The translations under genes and the position numbers were made by a program. A stretch of DNA of 64,000 nt from NCBI RefSeq assembly GCF_020295405.1, contig NZ_JADEYP010000011.1, positions 1-64,000 on the forward strand, given 5' to 3'. The notes beneath the pieces are model-generated. The model was not told the DNA's origin. It saw nothing but the letters and a program-made list of their open reading frames with translations, and ran no database searches. Of the stretch, positions 9,560-19,420 are shown piece after piece (within the stretch, counting starts at the first letter, position 1; each line of letters begins with the position of its first letter). Source of the DNA: Sphingobacterium bovistauri (lineage in GTDB: Bacteria > Bacteroidota > Bacteroidia > Sphingobacteriales > Sphingobacteriaceae).

Positions 9560-12500
9560 TTAAAAATTAACATTTAATCCAAACACATTCGTTTTCACTT
9601 GAGGGTAGAAATTACCTCTTGAATCAGCTGGAGCTTCAGGATCGAATCCTTTTGCAAATCCAGTTATAGTGAATAAATTTTGTCCACTATAGTAAATTTT
9701 AGCACCTTTAAGCCCTATTTTATTAAGTACGGATTGAGGCAGATTATACCCTAACGTTATATTTTTTAGACGTACATAACTCGCATTTTGAATCCAAAAA
9801 TCAGAAGGATTTGACTCTGGTTTATTTTGAACCCATGATGTCAAGGCTCTTGACATTGATCCATTTGGATTATTAACAGCATGGAATCTCTCGCTGTAGA
9901 TTTCAGTAGGCTTATCTGTACCTGAAATATTGCCAATTGCTTCTCCCCACATATAACCTTGTACATCTGCCGCTCCTTGCAAAAACATATTCAAATCGAA
10001 ATTTTTGTACGACATATTTGATGTCAATCCAAAAATATACTTTGGATCCGGAGAACCTAAATATACACGGTCGTTACCATCAATTTTACCATCGCCGTTT
10101 TGGTCTTTATAGATTAAATCTCCCGCACCTACTGTATTATTCACTCCCTTCACACCTGAATTTTGATATTCTTCATCAGATCTATAAATACCCAAAGATT
10201 CGTAACCATAGAAAGATCGCAACGGCAGTCCTAAATCTCTCACGTAAAATGAGCTATGAGGTTCTGCTGAATTCGATCTCCATTCTAAGATTTCATTGTT
10301 GATGTATGAAATGTTGGCTCCAATATCAAATTGAAATGGATTAGATCTATTACTGTAGTTAACTTGTAATTCTACACCATTGTTTTTGACCTTTCCTGCA
10401 TTTTGAACAGGACTTGGAAGCCCAAATTCAACCGGAACAGGCAATGACATATAAAGACGGTCTGTTGTTCTGTTGAAATAGTCTAACACAAAAGACCATT
10501 TATTTCTAAAATTTAAATCTAAACCAACATTTGAGCTAATTGAACGCTCCCATAACATTTGAGGATTCGCTGCGACAGCTACTGTTCCTCCTGAAGCCAA
10601 TCCAGTTCCGATTGGATAATTATATCCAGAACTAATCGTAAATACACCTGGGTAATAATTATCTGCTGAAGGGTAGGCATTCTCACCTACACCTGATAAG
10701 GTTTGGTTACCCAATATACCCCAACCACCTCTTAATTTCAATTCAGATATTTTTTCTGCTAAAGCTGAATTTTGGAAGAAACCCTCTTGTGAAACTCTCC
10801 ATCCTGCAGAGAAAGAAGGGAATGTGTTCCATTTATTCTCTCCAACAAATCTAGACGTTCCATCATGTCTTACATTTGCTTCAAACAAATACTTATTATC
10901 AAATGCATAGTTTACTCGACCAAACCAAGATCTCAATAATAGTTTTTGCGCCCCACCTGTAGCCTGCTGACCCGATACATCACCCAAATCCAACTCATGC
11001 AATTCCGTACCCAAGAAATTTTGTCTATAACCCCTTGAAAAATCCGCTCTTCTCGTTTCATCCATAAAACCAGCTAGTGCATTAAGATCGTGTTTGCCAA
11101 ATGATTTATCATAAGTCAACATTGACTGCAATGTCAATAACTCATCTTGGTTATTATATACCGTAAGATTATTTACACCTTGTCTGAAAGTTGGTGATCC
11201 TGTATTGTGATCATAAAACTGAATCTCCTTTACAAATTTAGAAGACATGTTATCTCTTGGCTGAAAACTAACCACTTGTTTAAATTTCAACCCATCTACA
11301 ATTTTATATTCTCCAGAAAAATTGATATGAGTATGCTTGTAGATCATTTCATCCGTAGATTTCATATCTAACCAAGCAACAGGGTTCCCGTCACCATAGT
11401 AGCCATAAACTCCATTTGAATATTGATATGGGATAAAGGAAGGAATACGATTAGCCTGTCTAAAGATTTGCGCCATGTCACCTGTATATGGATTCACAGG
11501 CTCATCAATACGCTGGTAATTGTAAGACAAGCCAAGATTTATATTCAAGCGCTCAGTGACTTGTGCACCTAGGTTTGTACGTAAATTATAACGATCTGCT
11601 TTAGCTACATCAATCACACCCTTTTGCCCCATAAATCCTGCTGAAGCCATATAATTAACCTTATCCGTTGCTCCAGAAATTTGAACATTATGTGATTGTT
11701 GCAATCCAGATCCATCATACAACAGACCTAACCAATCTGTATCAGGATATTTATCTCTATCTGTGGAGTTTTTAAACCCGTCCAAATCATCATTTGTAAA
11801 TCTCAAAGGCAGTCCTTGATTTGCTAAGGCTTCATTCAATATTACCGCATGATCATAAGAACGCATATATTCTGGCAATCGAGTAGGATCTTGCATACCT
11901 ACATATCCAGCATAATTAAGCTGAGGTTCACCTATCTTACCTTTTTTTGTAGTTACCAAAATAACGCCGTTTGCAGCTTTAGATCCGTAAATAGCGGCAC
12001 TTGGTCCATCCTTCAATACAGAAATATTTTCGATATCGTTTGGATTAATATTATTCAATGAACTTTCTACCCCATCCACCAAAACCAGAGGGTTCGCATT
12101 ATTCGTTGTACCTAGACCACGAACGCGAATAGTACCACCATCTTTACCCGGCTGACCTGAATTTTGTACAATAGTTACACCTGCAAACTTTCCTTGCAAT
12201 GCCGTAGAAGCATTTGTAACCGGTCTGTTTTCTAAATCTTTAGCACTAATTGCTTGCACAGCCCCAGTCAAATTAACCTTTTTCTGTGTCCCAAAACCAA
12301 CTACCACAACTTCATCTAGTGACTCTGTCACACTTTCCAATGTGATAGCCATAGTGGCAGCATCGATTACTTTAGTCAGCGAATTATAACCAACCGCACG
12401 AATTATTAAGGATTGACCAACTTTAGCTTTTAGCGTAAACTCACCATCCGAATTTGTTGTCGTTACGATAGAAGGATTTTCTTTCAATGAAACAGTCACC

Positions 12501-12691
12501 CCTGCGACAGGTCCTGATTCATCATAAACTTTACCAGAAATAGTTTCTTGGGCTAAAACATTTGAGTTTAAAGCATAATTCTCATGCGCTAACACATATG
12601 ACGCATTGGGCATCATAGTCGTCAACAAAAGAGCTGTTGCTAACGGTGTTACTTTCCTTAAATGAAAGGGCATTGTAAATCTGTTGTTCAT
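9560..12691 (-). CDS. SusC/RagA-family TonB-dependent outer-membrane transporter
   Basis: A 1043-residue TonB-linked barrel partner of the SusD lipoprotein. In order it shows an N-terminal signal region (about 1-35), a carboxypeptidase-regulatory-like beta domain (about 50-125, ISGKVYDESGPVAGVTVSLK), the TonB box DEVVVVGFG (about 127-135), the plug with the TIRVRGLGTTN and PLVLVDGVE signatures and GSKAANGVILVTTKKG, and then the barrel to a C-terminal aromatic residue (LNVNF). It is the first gene of a two-gene operon. The long untranslated stretch upstream suggests a regulated promoter, but no SARP, hybrid two-component or anti-sigma gene is next to it. Substrate unknown. Confidence 0.95.
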   Translation of the reverse strand: MNNRFTMPFHLRKVTPLATALLLTTMMPNASYVLAHENYALNSNVLAQETISGKVYDESGPVAGVTVSLKENPSIVTTTNSDGEFTLKAKVGQSLIIRAVGYNSLTKVIDAATMAITLESVTESLDEVVVVGFGTQKKVNLTGAVQAISAKDLENRPVTNASTALQGKFAGVTIVQNSGQPGKDGGTIRVRGLGTTNNANPLVLVDGVESSLNNINPNDIENISVLKDGPSAAIYGSKAANGVILVTTKKGKIGEPQLNYAGYVGMQDPTRLPEYMRSYDHAVILNEALANQGLPLRFTNDDLDGFKNSTDRDKYPDTDWLGLLYDGSGLQQSHNVQISGATDKVNYMASAGFMGQKGVIDVAKADRYNLRTNLGAQVTERLNINLGLSYNYQRIDEPVNPYTGDMAQIFRQANRIPSFIPYQYSNGVYGYYGDGNPVAWLDMKSTDEMIYKHTHINFSGEYKIVDGLKFKQVVSFQPRDNMSSKFVKEIQFYDHNTGSPTFRQGVNNLTVYNNQDELLTLQSMLTYDKSFGKHDLNALAGFMDETRRADFSRGYRQNFLGTELHELDLGDVSGQQATGGAQKLLLRSWFGRVNYAFDNKYLFEANVRHDGTSRFVGENKWNTFPSFSAGWRVSQEGFFQNSALAEKISELKLRGGWGILGNQTLSGVGENAYPSADNYYPGVFTISSGYNYPIGTGLASGGTVAVAANPQMLWERSISSNVGLDLNFRNKWSFVLDYFNRTTDRLYMSLPVPVEFGLPSPVQNAGKVKNNGVELQVNYSNRSNPFQFDIGANISYINNEILEWRSNSAEPHSSFYVRDLGLPLRSFYGYESLGIYRSDEEYQNSGVKGVNNTVGAGDLIYKDQNGDGKIDGNDRVYLGSPDPKYIFGLTSNMSYKNFDLNMFLQGAADVQGYMWGEAIGNISGTDKPTEIYSERFHAVNNPNGSMSRALTSWVQNKPESNPSDFWIQNASYVRLKNITLGYNLPQSVLNKIGLKGAKIYYSGQNLFTITGFAKGFDPEAPADSRGNFYPQVKTNVFGLNVNF

Positions 12692-13055
12692 AAGTAATTG
12701 AATAAATAATTGTTACCGTGTGATACCATAATAGGGATTATCGATTTCAATATTAACTTATTATTAGCATAATAAAAAAACTTTAACCAACGAAATCGAT
12801 TGCACAAACAACAAATGATTGATTTACAGAAAACAAGCATATTTGATGAAAAACAAATTATTATCCACAAACGACAAATATTTTTTACAAAATTAGTTGC
12901 ATAACTAATATGAAATCTTACTACACAAGAAAAAGGATAAATTTAAAAGATTCGAAGAGGATTTTTTAGGCAAAAAGCACTTTTTCGGAAGTAATTAAAA
13001 AACCAAAAGCAACTTCTAAACACACAACTACATAAAGTATAGCATAGTATATAAA
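12692..13055. other. AT-rich intergenic region with probable susC promoter
   Basis: About 360 bp without a credible gene. On the minus strand TAATTTTG (12888-12895) matches TAnnTTTG and could start a susC transcript with a leader of about 190 bases; no well-spaced -33 box goes with it. No riboswitch-like structure is recognisable. Confidence 0.35.
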
Positions 13056-13059
13056 ACAA

Positions 13060-13089
13060 AAAAGCTTTACATTTTCATGTAAAGCTTTT
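13060..13089 (-). terminator. Terminator of the tRNA-fMet array
   Basis: A 13-bp perfect stem (13060-13072 with 13077-13089) around AAGCTTTACAT has a 4-base loop and is followed, in the minus-strand direction, by a T-run. It lies 8 bp after the last tRNA, so the array appears to be a unit read on the minus strand. Confidence 0.8.
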
Positions 13090-13097
13090 ATACTTAG

Positions 13098-13169
<72 letters not shown>

Positions 13170-13214
13170 TTATATTTTACCAAATCTAACCTCGCGTTAG
13201 ACTTTAAATTTTAG

Positions 13215-13286
<72 letters not shown>

Positions 13287-13331
13287 TTATATTTTACCAA
13301 ATCTAACCTCGCGTTAGACTTTAAATTTTAG

Positions 13332-13403
<72 letters not shown>

Positions 13404-13448
13404 TTATATTTTGCCAAATCTAACCTCGCGTTAGATCTTAAATTTTAG

Positions 13449-13520
<72 letters not shown>

Positions 13521-13565
13521 TTATATTTTGCCAAATCTAACCTCGCGTTAGATCTTAAATTTTAG

Positions 13566-13637
<72 letters not shown>

Positions 13638-13681
13638 TTATATTTTGCCAAATCTAACCTCGCGTTAGACTTAAATTTTAG

Positions 13682-13753
<72 letters not shown>

Positions 13754-13796
13754 TTATATTTTATATGTCAAAATCTTTGTTCTTAATGTCAAAATC
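13754..13796 (-). promoter_or_regulatory. Probable promoter region of the tRNA-fMet array, with a direct repeat
   Basis: ATGTCAAAATC occurs at 13765-13775 and again at 13786-13796, 21 bp apart (two helical turns). On the minus strand these give two GATTTTGACAT blocks, followed by an AT-rich stretch leading into copy 1. The element could be a strong-promoter motif or a paired binding site; a perfect TAnnTTTG is absent. Confidence 0.4.
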
Positions 13797-13817
13797 AAAG
13801 ATTATTTACTCCCTTAA

Positions 13818-13848
13818 TTGGAGTACAAAGATATTATTTGTTTCTTTG
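13818..13848 (+). promoter_or_regulatory. Promoter of era
   Basis: TTG (13818-13820), a 20-bp spacer and TTTCTTTG (13841-13848, one mismatch to TAnnTTTG) precede the ATG at 13871 by 22 bases. Confidence 0.45.
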
Positions 13849-13870
13849 TAAAACAAATAAATATTCAAAA

Positions 13871-14749
13871 ATGTCACATAAAGCTGGGTTCGTAAGTATA
13901 ATCGGAAAACCAAACGCTGGTAAGTCTACGCTAATGAACGCTTTAGTCGGTGAGAAGATGTCTATCATCACACCTAAAGCGCAAACTACTCGCCATCGTA
14001 TCATGGGTATTGTCAATGATGACAATCATCAAATCATCTTTTCAGACACACCCGGAATCATTATCCCCAAGTATTCTTTGCAAGAATCAATGATGAGTTT
14101 TGTTGAAGGATCACTGATTGATGCTGACATTATTTTATTTGTGACAGATATTAATGAGAAACACGATGAAAATGATGTAATCGAAAAATTAACAAAAACA
14201 TCGTCACCCATTGCGGTATTAATCAACAAGATCGATAAATCTACAGAAGAACAAGTAAAAGAGAAGATAGAATATTGGAAGGAAAAATTAAACCCTGAAG
14301 CGATTTTTGCAATGTCAGCATTGCTAGGATATAATGTGCCTCCAATCCTTACATACATCAAAGATAAACTGCCAATTCATCCTCCATACTACGAAAAGGA
14401 CGAATTAACGGATAAATCTATGCGTTTCTTTGCTTCTGAAATTATTCGCGAAAAGATTTTCAAATTGTATGCTAAAGAAATCCCCTACAGTACCGAAGTA
14501 GCTGTAACGGCTTACAAAGAGGAAAAGAATATTACACGAATATCCGCTGAAATATATGTAGAACGTGATTCTCAAAAAAACATCATAGTGGGTACAGGAG
14601 GATCAATGATCAAAAAAGTCGGCACCTATGCTCGACAAGATATAGAAGAATTTATTGGAGGAAAAGTCTTCCTAGAAATATTCGTCAAAGTAGTACCCGA
14701 TTGGAGAGCGAAGAAGAACATTCTGAAAAGATTTGGTTACGAAGATTAG
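13871..14749 (+). CDS. era: Ribosome-assembly GTPase Era
   Basis: A GTPase that binds 16S rRNA near its 3' end during 30S maturation. The protein has 292 residues from ATG 13871. An upstream in-frame TTG at 13838 would overlap the promoter and add residues foreign to the family. The P-loop is GKPNAGKS (12-19), followed by a switch I threonine, DTPG near 56-59 and NKID near 120. The C-terminal KH domain contains the GTGGSMIKKVG loop. The last codons and the stop lie inside the 28-bp hairpin that follows. It diverges from the initiator tRNA array, so two translation-related units share one intergenic region. Confidence 0.96.
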   Translation: MSHKAGFVSIIGKPNAGKSTLMNALVGEKMSIITPKAQTTRHRIMGIVNDDNHQIIFSDTPGIIIPKYSLQESMMSFVEGSLIDADIILFVTDINEKHDENDVIEKLTKTSSPIAVLINKIDKSTEEQVKEKIEYWKEKLNPEAIFAMSALLGYNVPPILTYIKDKLPIHPPYYEKDELTDKSMRFFASEIIREKIFKLYAKEIPYSTEVAVTAYKEEKNITRISAEIYVERDSQKNIIVGTGGSMIKKVGTYARQDIEEFIGGKVFLEIFVKVVPDWRAKKNILKRFGYED

Positions 14750-14798
14750 TATAAATGCCCGTTACAGTTTTGTAACGGGCATTTATACTAATCTTCGT
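14739..14798. terminator. 28-bp perfect hairpin overlapping the era stop codon
   Basis: Arms 14739-14766 and 14771-14798 are perfect reverse complements with the 4-base loop GTTT. The left arm takes in the last three codons and the stop of era. A T-rich stretch follows only after about ten bases, so this may act as an mRNA-protecting 3' hairpin as well as a terminator. Confidence 0.75.
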
Positions 14799-14855
14799 GT
14801 TGTAATAATGTTTGTTTTTATTTAACTTTATTAAGCAATAAGTAAAACTTAAAAC

Positions 14856-15278
14856 ATGAGAACTATCTTAACAATTATCTTCCTTACTATTTTTACGACA
14901 GGAATATTCGCACAAACTGATTCAACTTTAAAAGGAGTTTGGAAACTAAGTCAGTCAAAGAATAGCCTCGGGGAAATCACGGATGTACCTCCTGTCTTTT
15001 ATAAGTTTTTTGATTCTAACAATTCATTTTCGAACTTATCACTACGACAAAATGGTTTAACTGCAGCACACAAAGGTAAGTATTCATTAGACAGTCAAAA
15101 TAGCAAATATACAGAATCTGTCACTACAGTGAACGAGAGTAATACCCAAGCCGCAGAAGCCACTAATACCTTAAAGATCACATTCAATGAAGACAAAACT
15201 TCGTTTACAATTGAGGGGAATATTCAAAGTACAAATGGCACATTTAGTCTATACGAAGTTTGGGAAAAGCTGGACTAA
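14856..15278 (+). CDS. Small secreted lipocalin-like protein (DUF4488-like)
   Basis: A 140-residue protein with a Sec signal peptide (about 1-20, ending FAQ). The mature part reads as a small beta-rich module: GVWKLSQSKNSLGE at the start, then alternating strands, ending in FSLYEVWEKL. The arrangement (G-x-W opening, Y-x-x-W-E-K close) resembles lipocalin-like/DUF4488 exported proteins of Bacteroidetes. No catalytic residues stand out. It converges on uvrC with only 3 bp between the stops and no clear terminator there. Confidence 0.55.
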   Translation: MRTILTIIFLTIFTTGIFAQTDSTLKGVWKLSQSKNSLGEITDVPPVFYKFFDSNNSFSNLSLRQNGLTAAHKGKYSLDSQNSKYTESVTTVNESNTQAAEATNTLKITFNEDKTSFTIEGNIQSTNGTFSLYEVWEKLD

Positions 15279-15281
15279 AAG

Positions 15282-17081
15282 TTATTGAAAATACTCACGA
15301 AGTGCTTTAATCTGTTTTAGATTAAGCACTTTTTTTAATTCCTCTTCAGACTGTTCTTTAATCCGTTTCACGGATTTAAATTCTTTCAACAATTTCTCTA
15401 CTGTTGTCTTACCAATCCCAGGAATATTCTCCAACTCTGACACAAAAGTTTTACGACTACGTTGATTGCGATGAAAGGTTATCCCAAAGCGATGCGCTTC
15501 ATCTCGTAGATGCTGAATAATTTTCAGCGTTTCGGATTTTTTATCCAAATACAATGGATATTGATCGCCTGGATAGAATAATTCTTCTAGGCGCTTCGCG
15601 ATACCGATGACAGTCACTTTCTTTTCTATTCCCAAAAGCCTTAAACTTTTCAATGCAGCTCCTAATTGTCCTTTACCCCCATCTATGACGATTAATTGTG
15701 GCAGTTCTTGCCCTTCATCCAATATGCGTCTATAGCGACGATGTACCGCCTCTTCCATCGTTGCAAAGTCATTCGGTCCTTCGACTGTCTTTACATTAAA
15801 GTGTCTATAATCTCTCTTCGAAGGCTTTGTATCTTTGAAAACTACAATTGCCGAAACAGGGTAGTTTCCTTGGATATTGGAGTTATCAAAACATTCAATA
15901 TGGCGTGGTAGTACATTAAGTCGTAGGTCCTTTTGCATTTGCAGTAATAAGCGATCTGTACGAACTTCTGGATTTAGCTTTTCGTATTGAAGCATACGTT
16001 CCTTTTTGAAGTAAGCAACATTCTTCAGCGACAGATCCAACAATTTTCGCTTGTCACCCAACTTCGGTACTGTAAATTTCACAAAATCTGGCAGACCATC
16101 AATTTCTAAATCAAAAGGAACGATAATTTCTCTCGATAATGATTTGTAGCGGTTTCGAATTTCGGGTATAGCAATCTGTAACAACTCCGCATCCGTTTCA
16201 TCCAAACGTTTTTTCATTTCCAATGTTTGTGTCTGAATGACTACACCATTTACCACTTTCAAGAAATTCACAAAAGCCAAACTATCGTCCGAAGCTATAC
16301 TGAATACATCCACATTCGTGATGGATGAACTTACCACGGTAGACTTAGATTGGTAATTATCGAGCTTATCCAATTTATTCTTGAGGTAATGTGCCAATTC
16401 AAAATTCAACGAGGAAGCTGCTTCATTCAATTGCTCTTTTATACGATTTTTTACAACTGCAATCTTACCATTCAAGATATCTTTGATATCGGACAAATTT
16501 TGGTCATAATCTTCTAATGTTTGGTAACCTTCGCAAGGACCTTTACAGTTACCAATTTGATACTCTAAACACACTTTATATTTCCCCTTTGCAATTTGCT
16601 CAGGTGCTAGATTCAGATTACATGTACGAAGTGGAAATAATTCACGTATGGCGTCCAATACAATATGCATCATCCCTACGGAAGCATATGGACCAAAATA
16701 TGTTGAGCCATCTTTAATGTATTTCCTTGTCCAAAAAACACGTGGAAAAGACTCATTTTTAATAACGATCCAAGGATAGGTCTTGTCATCCTTGAGCATG
16801 ACATTATACCGAGGCTTATGCTTTTTGATAAGGTTATTTTCCAACAACCACGCATCAATCTCGGTGTCCACTATAGTAAAAGCGATACGTTGGATTTTAC
16901 GCACCAGCACACGCGTCTTCGAATTGAGTTGACGCTCGTTAACAAAATAAGAACTTACACGATTCTTTAAATCTTTGGCTTTACCGACATAAACAAGTGT
17001 ATCCTCTTTATCAAAATATTGATAAACCCCAGGTTTATGCGGAATCTTCTTTAACTCTTCTTTGTAATCAAACGAACTCAT
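15282..17081 (-). CDS. uvrC: UvrABC excinuclease subunit C
   Basis: The nuclease that makes both incisions in nucleotide excision repair. The protein has 599 residues, the usual length. It shows an N-terminal GIY-YIG domain (PGVYQYF near 17-23, LVYVGKAKDLKNRV near 29-42), a cysteine cluster near 150-185, a UVR motif for UvrB contact (about 200-235), the RNase H-like second nuclease domain (ECFDNSNIQG, then VIDGGKGQL) and two helix-hairpin-helix units at the end (LENIPGIGKTTVEKLLKEF). It appears monocistronic; the upstream hairpin at 17099-17133 belongs to the next operon. Confidence 0.96.
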   Translation of the reverse strand: MSSFDYKEELKKIPHKPGVYQYFDKEDTLVYVGKAKDLKNRVSSYFVNERQLNSKTRVLVRKIQRIAFTIVDTEIDAWLLENNLIKKHKPRYNVMLKDDKTYPWIVIKNESFPRVFWTRKYIKDGSTYFGPYASVGMMHIVLDAIRELFPLRTCNLNLAPEQIAKGKYKVCLEYQIGNCKGPCEGYQTLEDYDQNLSDIKDILNGKIAVVKNRIKEQLNEAASSLNFELAHYLKNKLDKLDNYQSKSTVVSSSITNVDVFSIASDDSLAFVNFLKVVNGVVIQTQTLEMKKRLDETDAELLQIAIPEIRNRYKSLSREIIVPFDLEIDGLPDFVKFTVPKLGDKRKLLDLSLKNVAYFKKERMLQYEKLNPEVRTDRLLLQMQKDLRLNVLPRHIECFDNSNIQGNYPVSAIVVFKDTKPSKRDYRHFNVKTVEGPNDFATMEEAVHRRYRRILDEGQELPQLIVIDGGKGQLGAALKSLRLLGIEKKVTVIGIAKRLEELFYPGDQYPLYLDKKSETLKIIQHLRDEAHRFGITFHRNQRSRKTFVSELENIPGIGKTTVEKLLKEFKSVKRIKEQSEEELKKVLNLKQIKALREYFQ

Positions 17082-17098
17082 CTATACCAAACAAAAAT

Positions 17099-17133
17099 GC
17101 CAGACAACAAATTACAAAAATTCATTGTCTGGC
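17099..17133 (-). terminator. Terminator of the PBP1A operon
   Basis: GCCAGACAA (17099-17107) pairs with TTGTCTGGC (17125-17133). The minus-strand reading continues into ATTTTTG. It lies about 20 bp past the penicillin-binding protein stop and just upstream of uvrC. Confidence 0.7.
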
Positions 17134-17154
17134 GTATTTATAAATTGTAAAATT

Positions 17155-19404
17155 TTAAAATCCTAAACGGTCATCTTGCAATTCTGGCTCTTGAGGTTCA
17201 CCGCCATGGTAAATTCCCTCATATTGAGAACAATCCAATGTCCGTGTCAAGCCTCCAGGTGGTTTGGCAAAATCACCTTTACTATAATTCAATTTCGAAT
17301 CAGCATATACGCGTTTCATATACAAGCCAAACACTGGTAAAGCAGCAGCGGCTCCCTGTCCATATTGCATATTACTGAAACTAATACTTCGGTCTTCTGC
17401 TCCTGTCCATACTCCCGTTACCAACTCTGGTGTAACACCAATAAACCAAGCATCCGAGTTATCATTTGTAGTACCCGTCTTACCACCAATAGGATTTGTT
17501 AAGCCTCCAAATTCGGCGCGTCGCAAGCGACTTGCAGTACCACCATCAACTACACCTCTCAACATATCCACCATAATGTAAGCTGATTCTGGATTTAAAA
17601 CCATTTTAACATCAGGCTGATTTTCATACAATACCGTCCCATCTTTGGTCTCTACACGTAAAATCATAATGGGTTTTATCCAAGTACCATGATTGACAAA
17701 AGCAGAATATGCTCCAACCATATCATATACTGATGCCTCGTATGCCCCTAATGATATAGATGGATAATTTGGCACATTGGAAGTAATCCCCATCTTACGT
17801 GTCAAATCAGCTACATTTGAAGCCCCCACTAAATTCACTAAATAGGCAGTTGCATAGTTTTGAGAATACTTTAATGCATTTTTTAAGGTTATAGGATTAC
17901 CACCTTGGACTGTACCTCTTGGTGTCCAATCACCATACGTTTGTTGATAATTAGGTATAGTCTGACATGGAGAATAATCGTTATCAATAGCTACAGCATA
18001 TGTAAATGGCTTCGCGGTAGATCCTACTTGACGAATCCCCATCTTCACTTGATCGTACTTATAATGTTCAAAGTTAATACCTCCAACCCACGCTTTAATA
18101 TGACCACTTCTAGGTTCCATAGACATCATCGAATTACGGAGTACCAATTTATTATACTTTATAGAATCCATTGGTGTCATCATAGTATCAACATTTCCAC
18201 GCCAAGTGAAAATCGTCATTGATGTCTTTGTATTAAAAGCCTTTTTTATTTCCTCGTCACTAGCACCATCTTGTTTCATCTGAATATAGCGATCAGATCG
18301 CTTCATTCCTGCTTGCAATAATTTAGCTCGATCCCCTACAAAAGGGTTTTTATTACGCCACTGCTTATCAAATTCACGTTGCAATTTCTGCATCCACTCC
18401 TTTTGAGCAGCCTCAGCATATTCTTGCATATCGTAATTGATTGGAGTAAATATCTTTAACCCATCCTTATCTAAATCATATGGTGTACCATCATCCTTTA
18501 ATATCTGCAAACGTTGAAATTCTTTCTTGATTTCATCTTTTAATACGGCTCTAAAATATGGAGCTAAACCTTCTCCGTAACTAGACACGTTCAAATCAAG
18601 CTTTAATGGTTTCTCTTTCGCTGCCGTCAGCTCTTCAGTAGATATAAAACCTTCGTTCATCATATTCTCCATCACAAGATTACGGCGACTTTGTGAACGC
18701 TCTATATTTCGAACTGGTGAATACATAGAAGGTCCCTTCAACATACCAACCAAAACCGCAGCTTCTTCCAATTTCAATTTATCAGGAGTCGTATTGAAGA
18801 AAGTACGCGCCGCGGACTTTATACCGTATGTATTTTTATACCCGAAATCTACAGTATTAAAGTACATCATAATGATTTCTTCCTTGGTATAATTACGTTC
18901 CAAACGTACAGCAGTAATCCATTCCTGCAATTTTTGCATAATACGTTTTATAGTATTACGCTCTCTTTTTTCTGCAAAAAGATTTAGCGCCAACTGCTGG
19001 GTAATGGTACTTCCCCCTTGTTTATTACCCATTAGGGTATGAAATATAACTGTAAATGTACGAGAGTAATCAATTCCTGAGTGACCATAAAATCGCTTAT
19101 CTTCAGTTGAAATTAGGGCGTTGATCAAATAAGGTGATAAATCACTATATTCTACATTAGATCTATTTTGGCGATAATACGTACCTAATACTCTGTTATC
19201 ATCTGTTAAAATTTCAGACGCAAGATTACTTTGTGGATTCTCCAGCTCATCAAAACTTGGAAGTTTACCAAATAAACCAATACGTACTAGAAACAAAAAC
19301 AACATACCAAAACCAATTGCTCCCAAAAGAATTACCCAACATGTACGGGTATATCGCTTGATATCTTCTGTAGTCAGTTTACTATTTTTAGATTCTCTCT
19401 TCAT
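17155..19404 (-). CDS. mrcA: Class A penicillin-binding protein 1A (transglycosylase/transpeptidase)
   Basis: A bifunctional peptidoglycan polymerase in the inner membrane. The protein has 749 residues: a cytoplasmic N-terminus, one membrane segment (about 23-43), then the GT51 transglycosylase domain with STEDKRFYGHSGID (catalytic E101) and GGSTITQQLALN. The transpeptidase domain carries SxxK as STAKP (GSTAKPFTYA), SxN as SQN, and KTGT in GGKTGTTNDN. A short glycine/proline-rich tail follows. The upstream gene on the same strand (17 bp away) encodes the SprE/PorW-like lipoprotein, so the two are probably co-transcribed. Confidence 0.94.
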   Translation of the reverse strand: MKRESKNSKLTTEDIKRYTRTCWVILLGAIGFGMLFLFLVRIGLFGKLPSFDELENPQSNLASEILTDDNRVLGTYYRQNRSNVEYSDLSPYLINALISTEDKRFYGHSGIDYSRTFTVIFHTLMGNKQGGSTITQQLALNLFAEKRERNTIKRIMQKLQEWITAVRLERNYTKEEIIMMYFNTVDFGYKNTYGIKSAARTFFNTTPDKLKLEEAAVLVGMLKGPSMYSPVRNIERSQSRRNLVMENMMNEGFISTEELTAAKEKPLKLDLNVSSYGEGLAPYFRAVLKDEIKKEFQRLQILKDDGTPYDLDKDGLKIFTPINYDMQEYAEAAQKEWMQKLQREFDKQWRNKNPFVGDRAKLLQAGMKRSDRYIQMKQDGASDEEIKKAFNTKTSMTIFTWRGNVDTMMTPMDSIKYNKLVLRNSMMSMEPRSGHIKAWVGGINFEHYKYDQVKMGIRQVGSTAKPFTYAVAIDNDYSPCQTIPNYQQTYGDWTPRGTVQGGNPITLKNALKYSQNYATAYLVNLVGASNVADLTRKMGITSNVPNYPSISLGAYEASVYDMVGAYSAFVNHGTWIKPIMILRVETKDGTVLYENQPDVKMVLNPESAYIMVDMLRGVVDGGTASRLRRAEFGGLTNPIGGKTGTTNDNSDAWFIGVTPELVTGVWTGAEDRSISFSNMQYGQGAAAALPVFGLYMKRVYADSKLNYSKGDFAKPPGGLTRTLDCSQYEGIYHGGEPQEPELQDDRLGF

Positions 19405-19420
19405 ATTAACACGTAGAATA

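Noticed and set aside
14029-14361. 110-codon open frame antisense to era
   Set aside because: era is intact and conserved, and the antisense frame has no coding features of its own.
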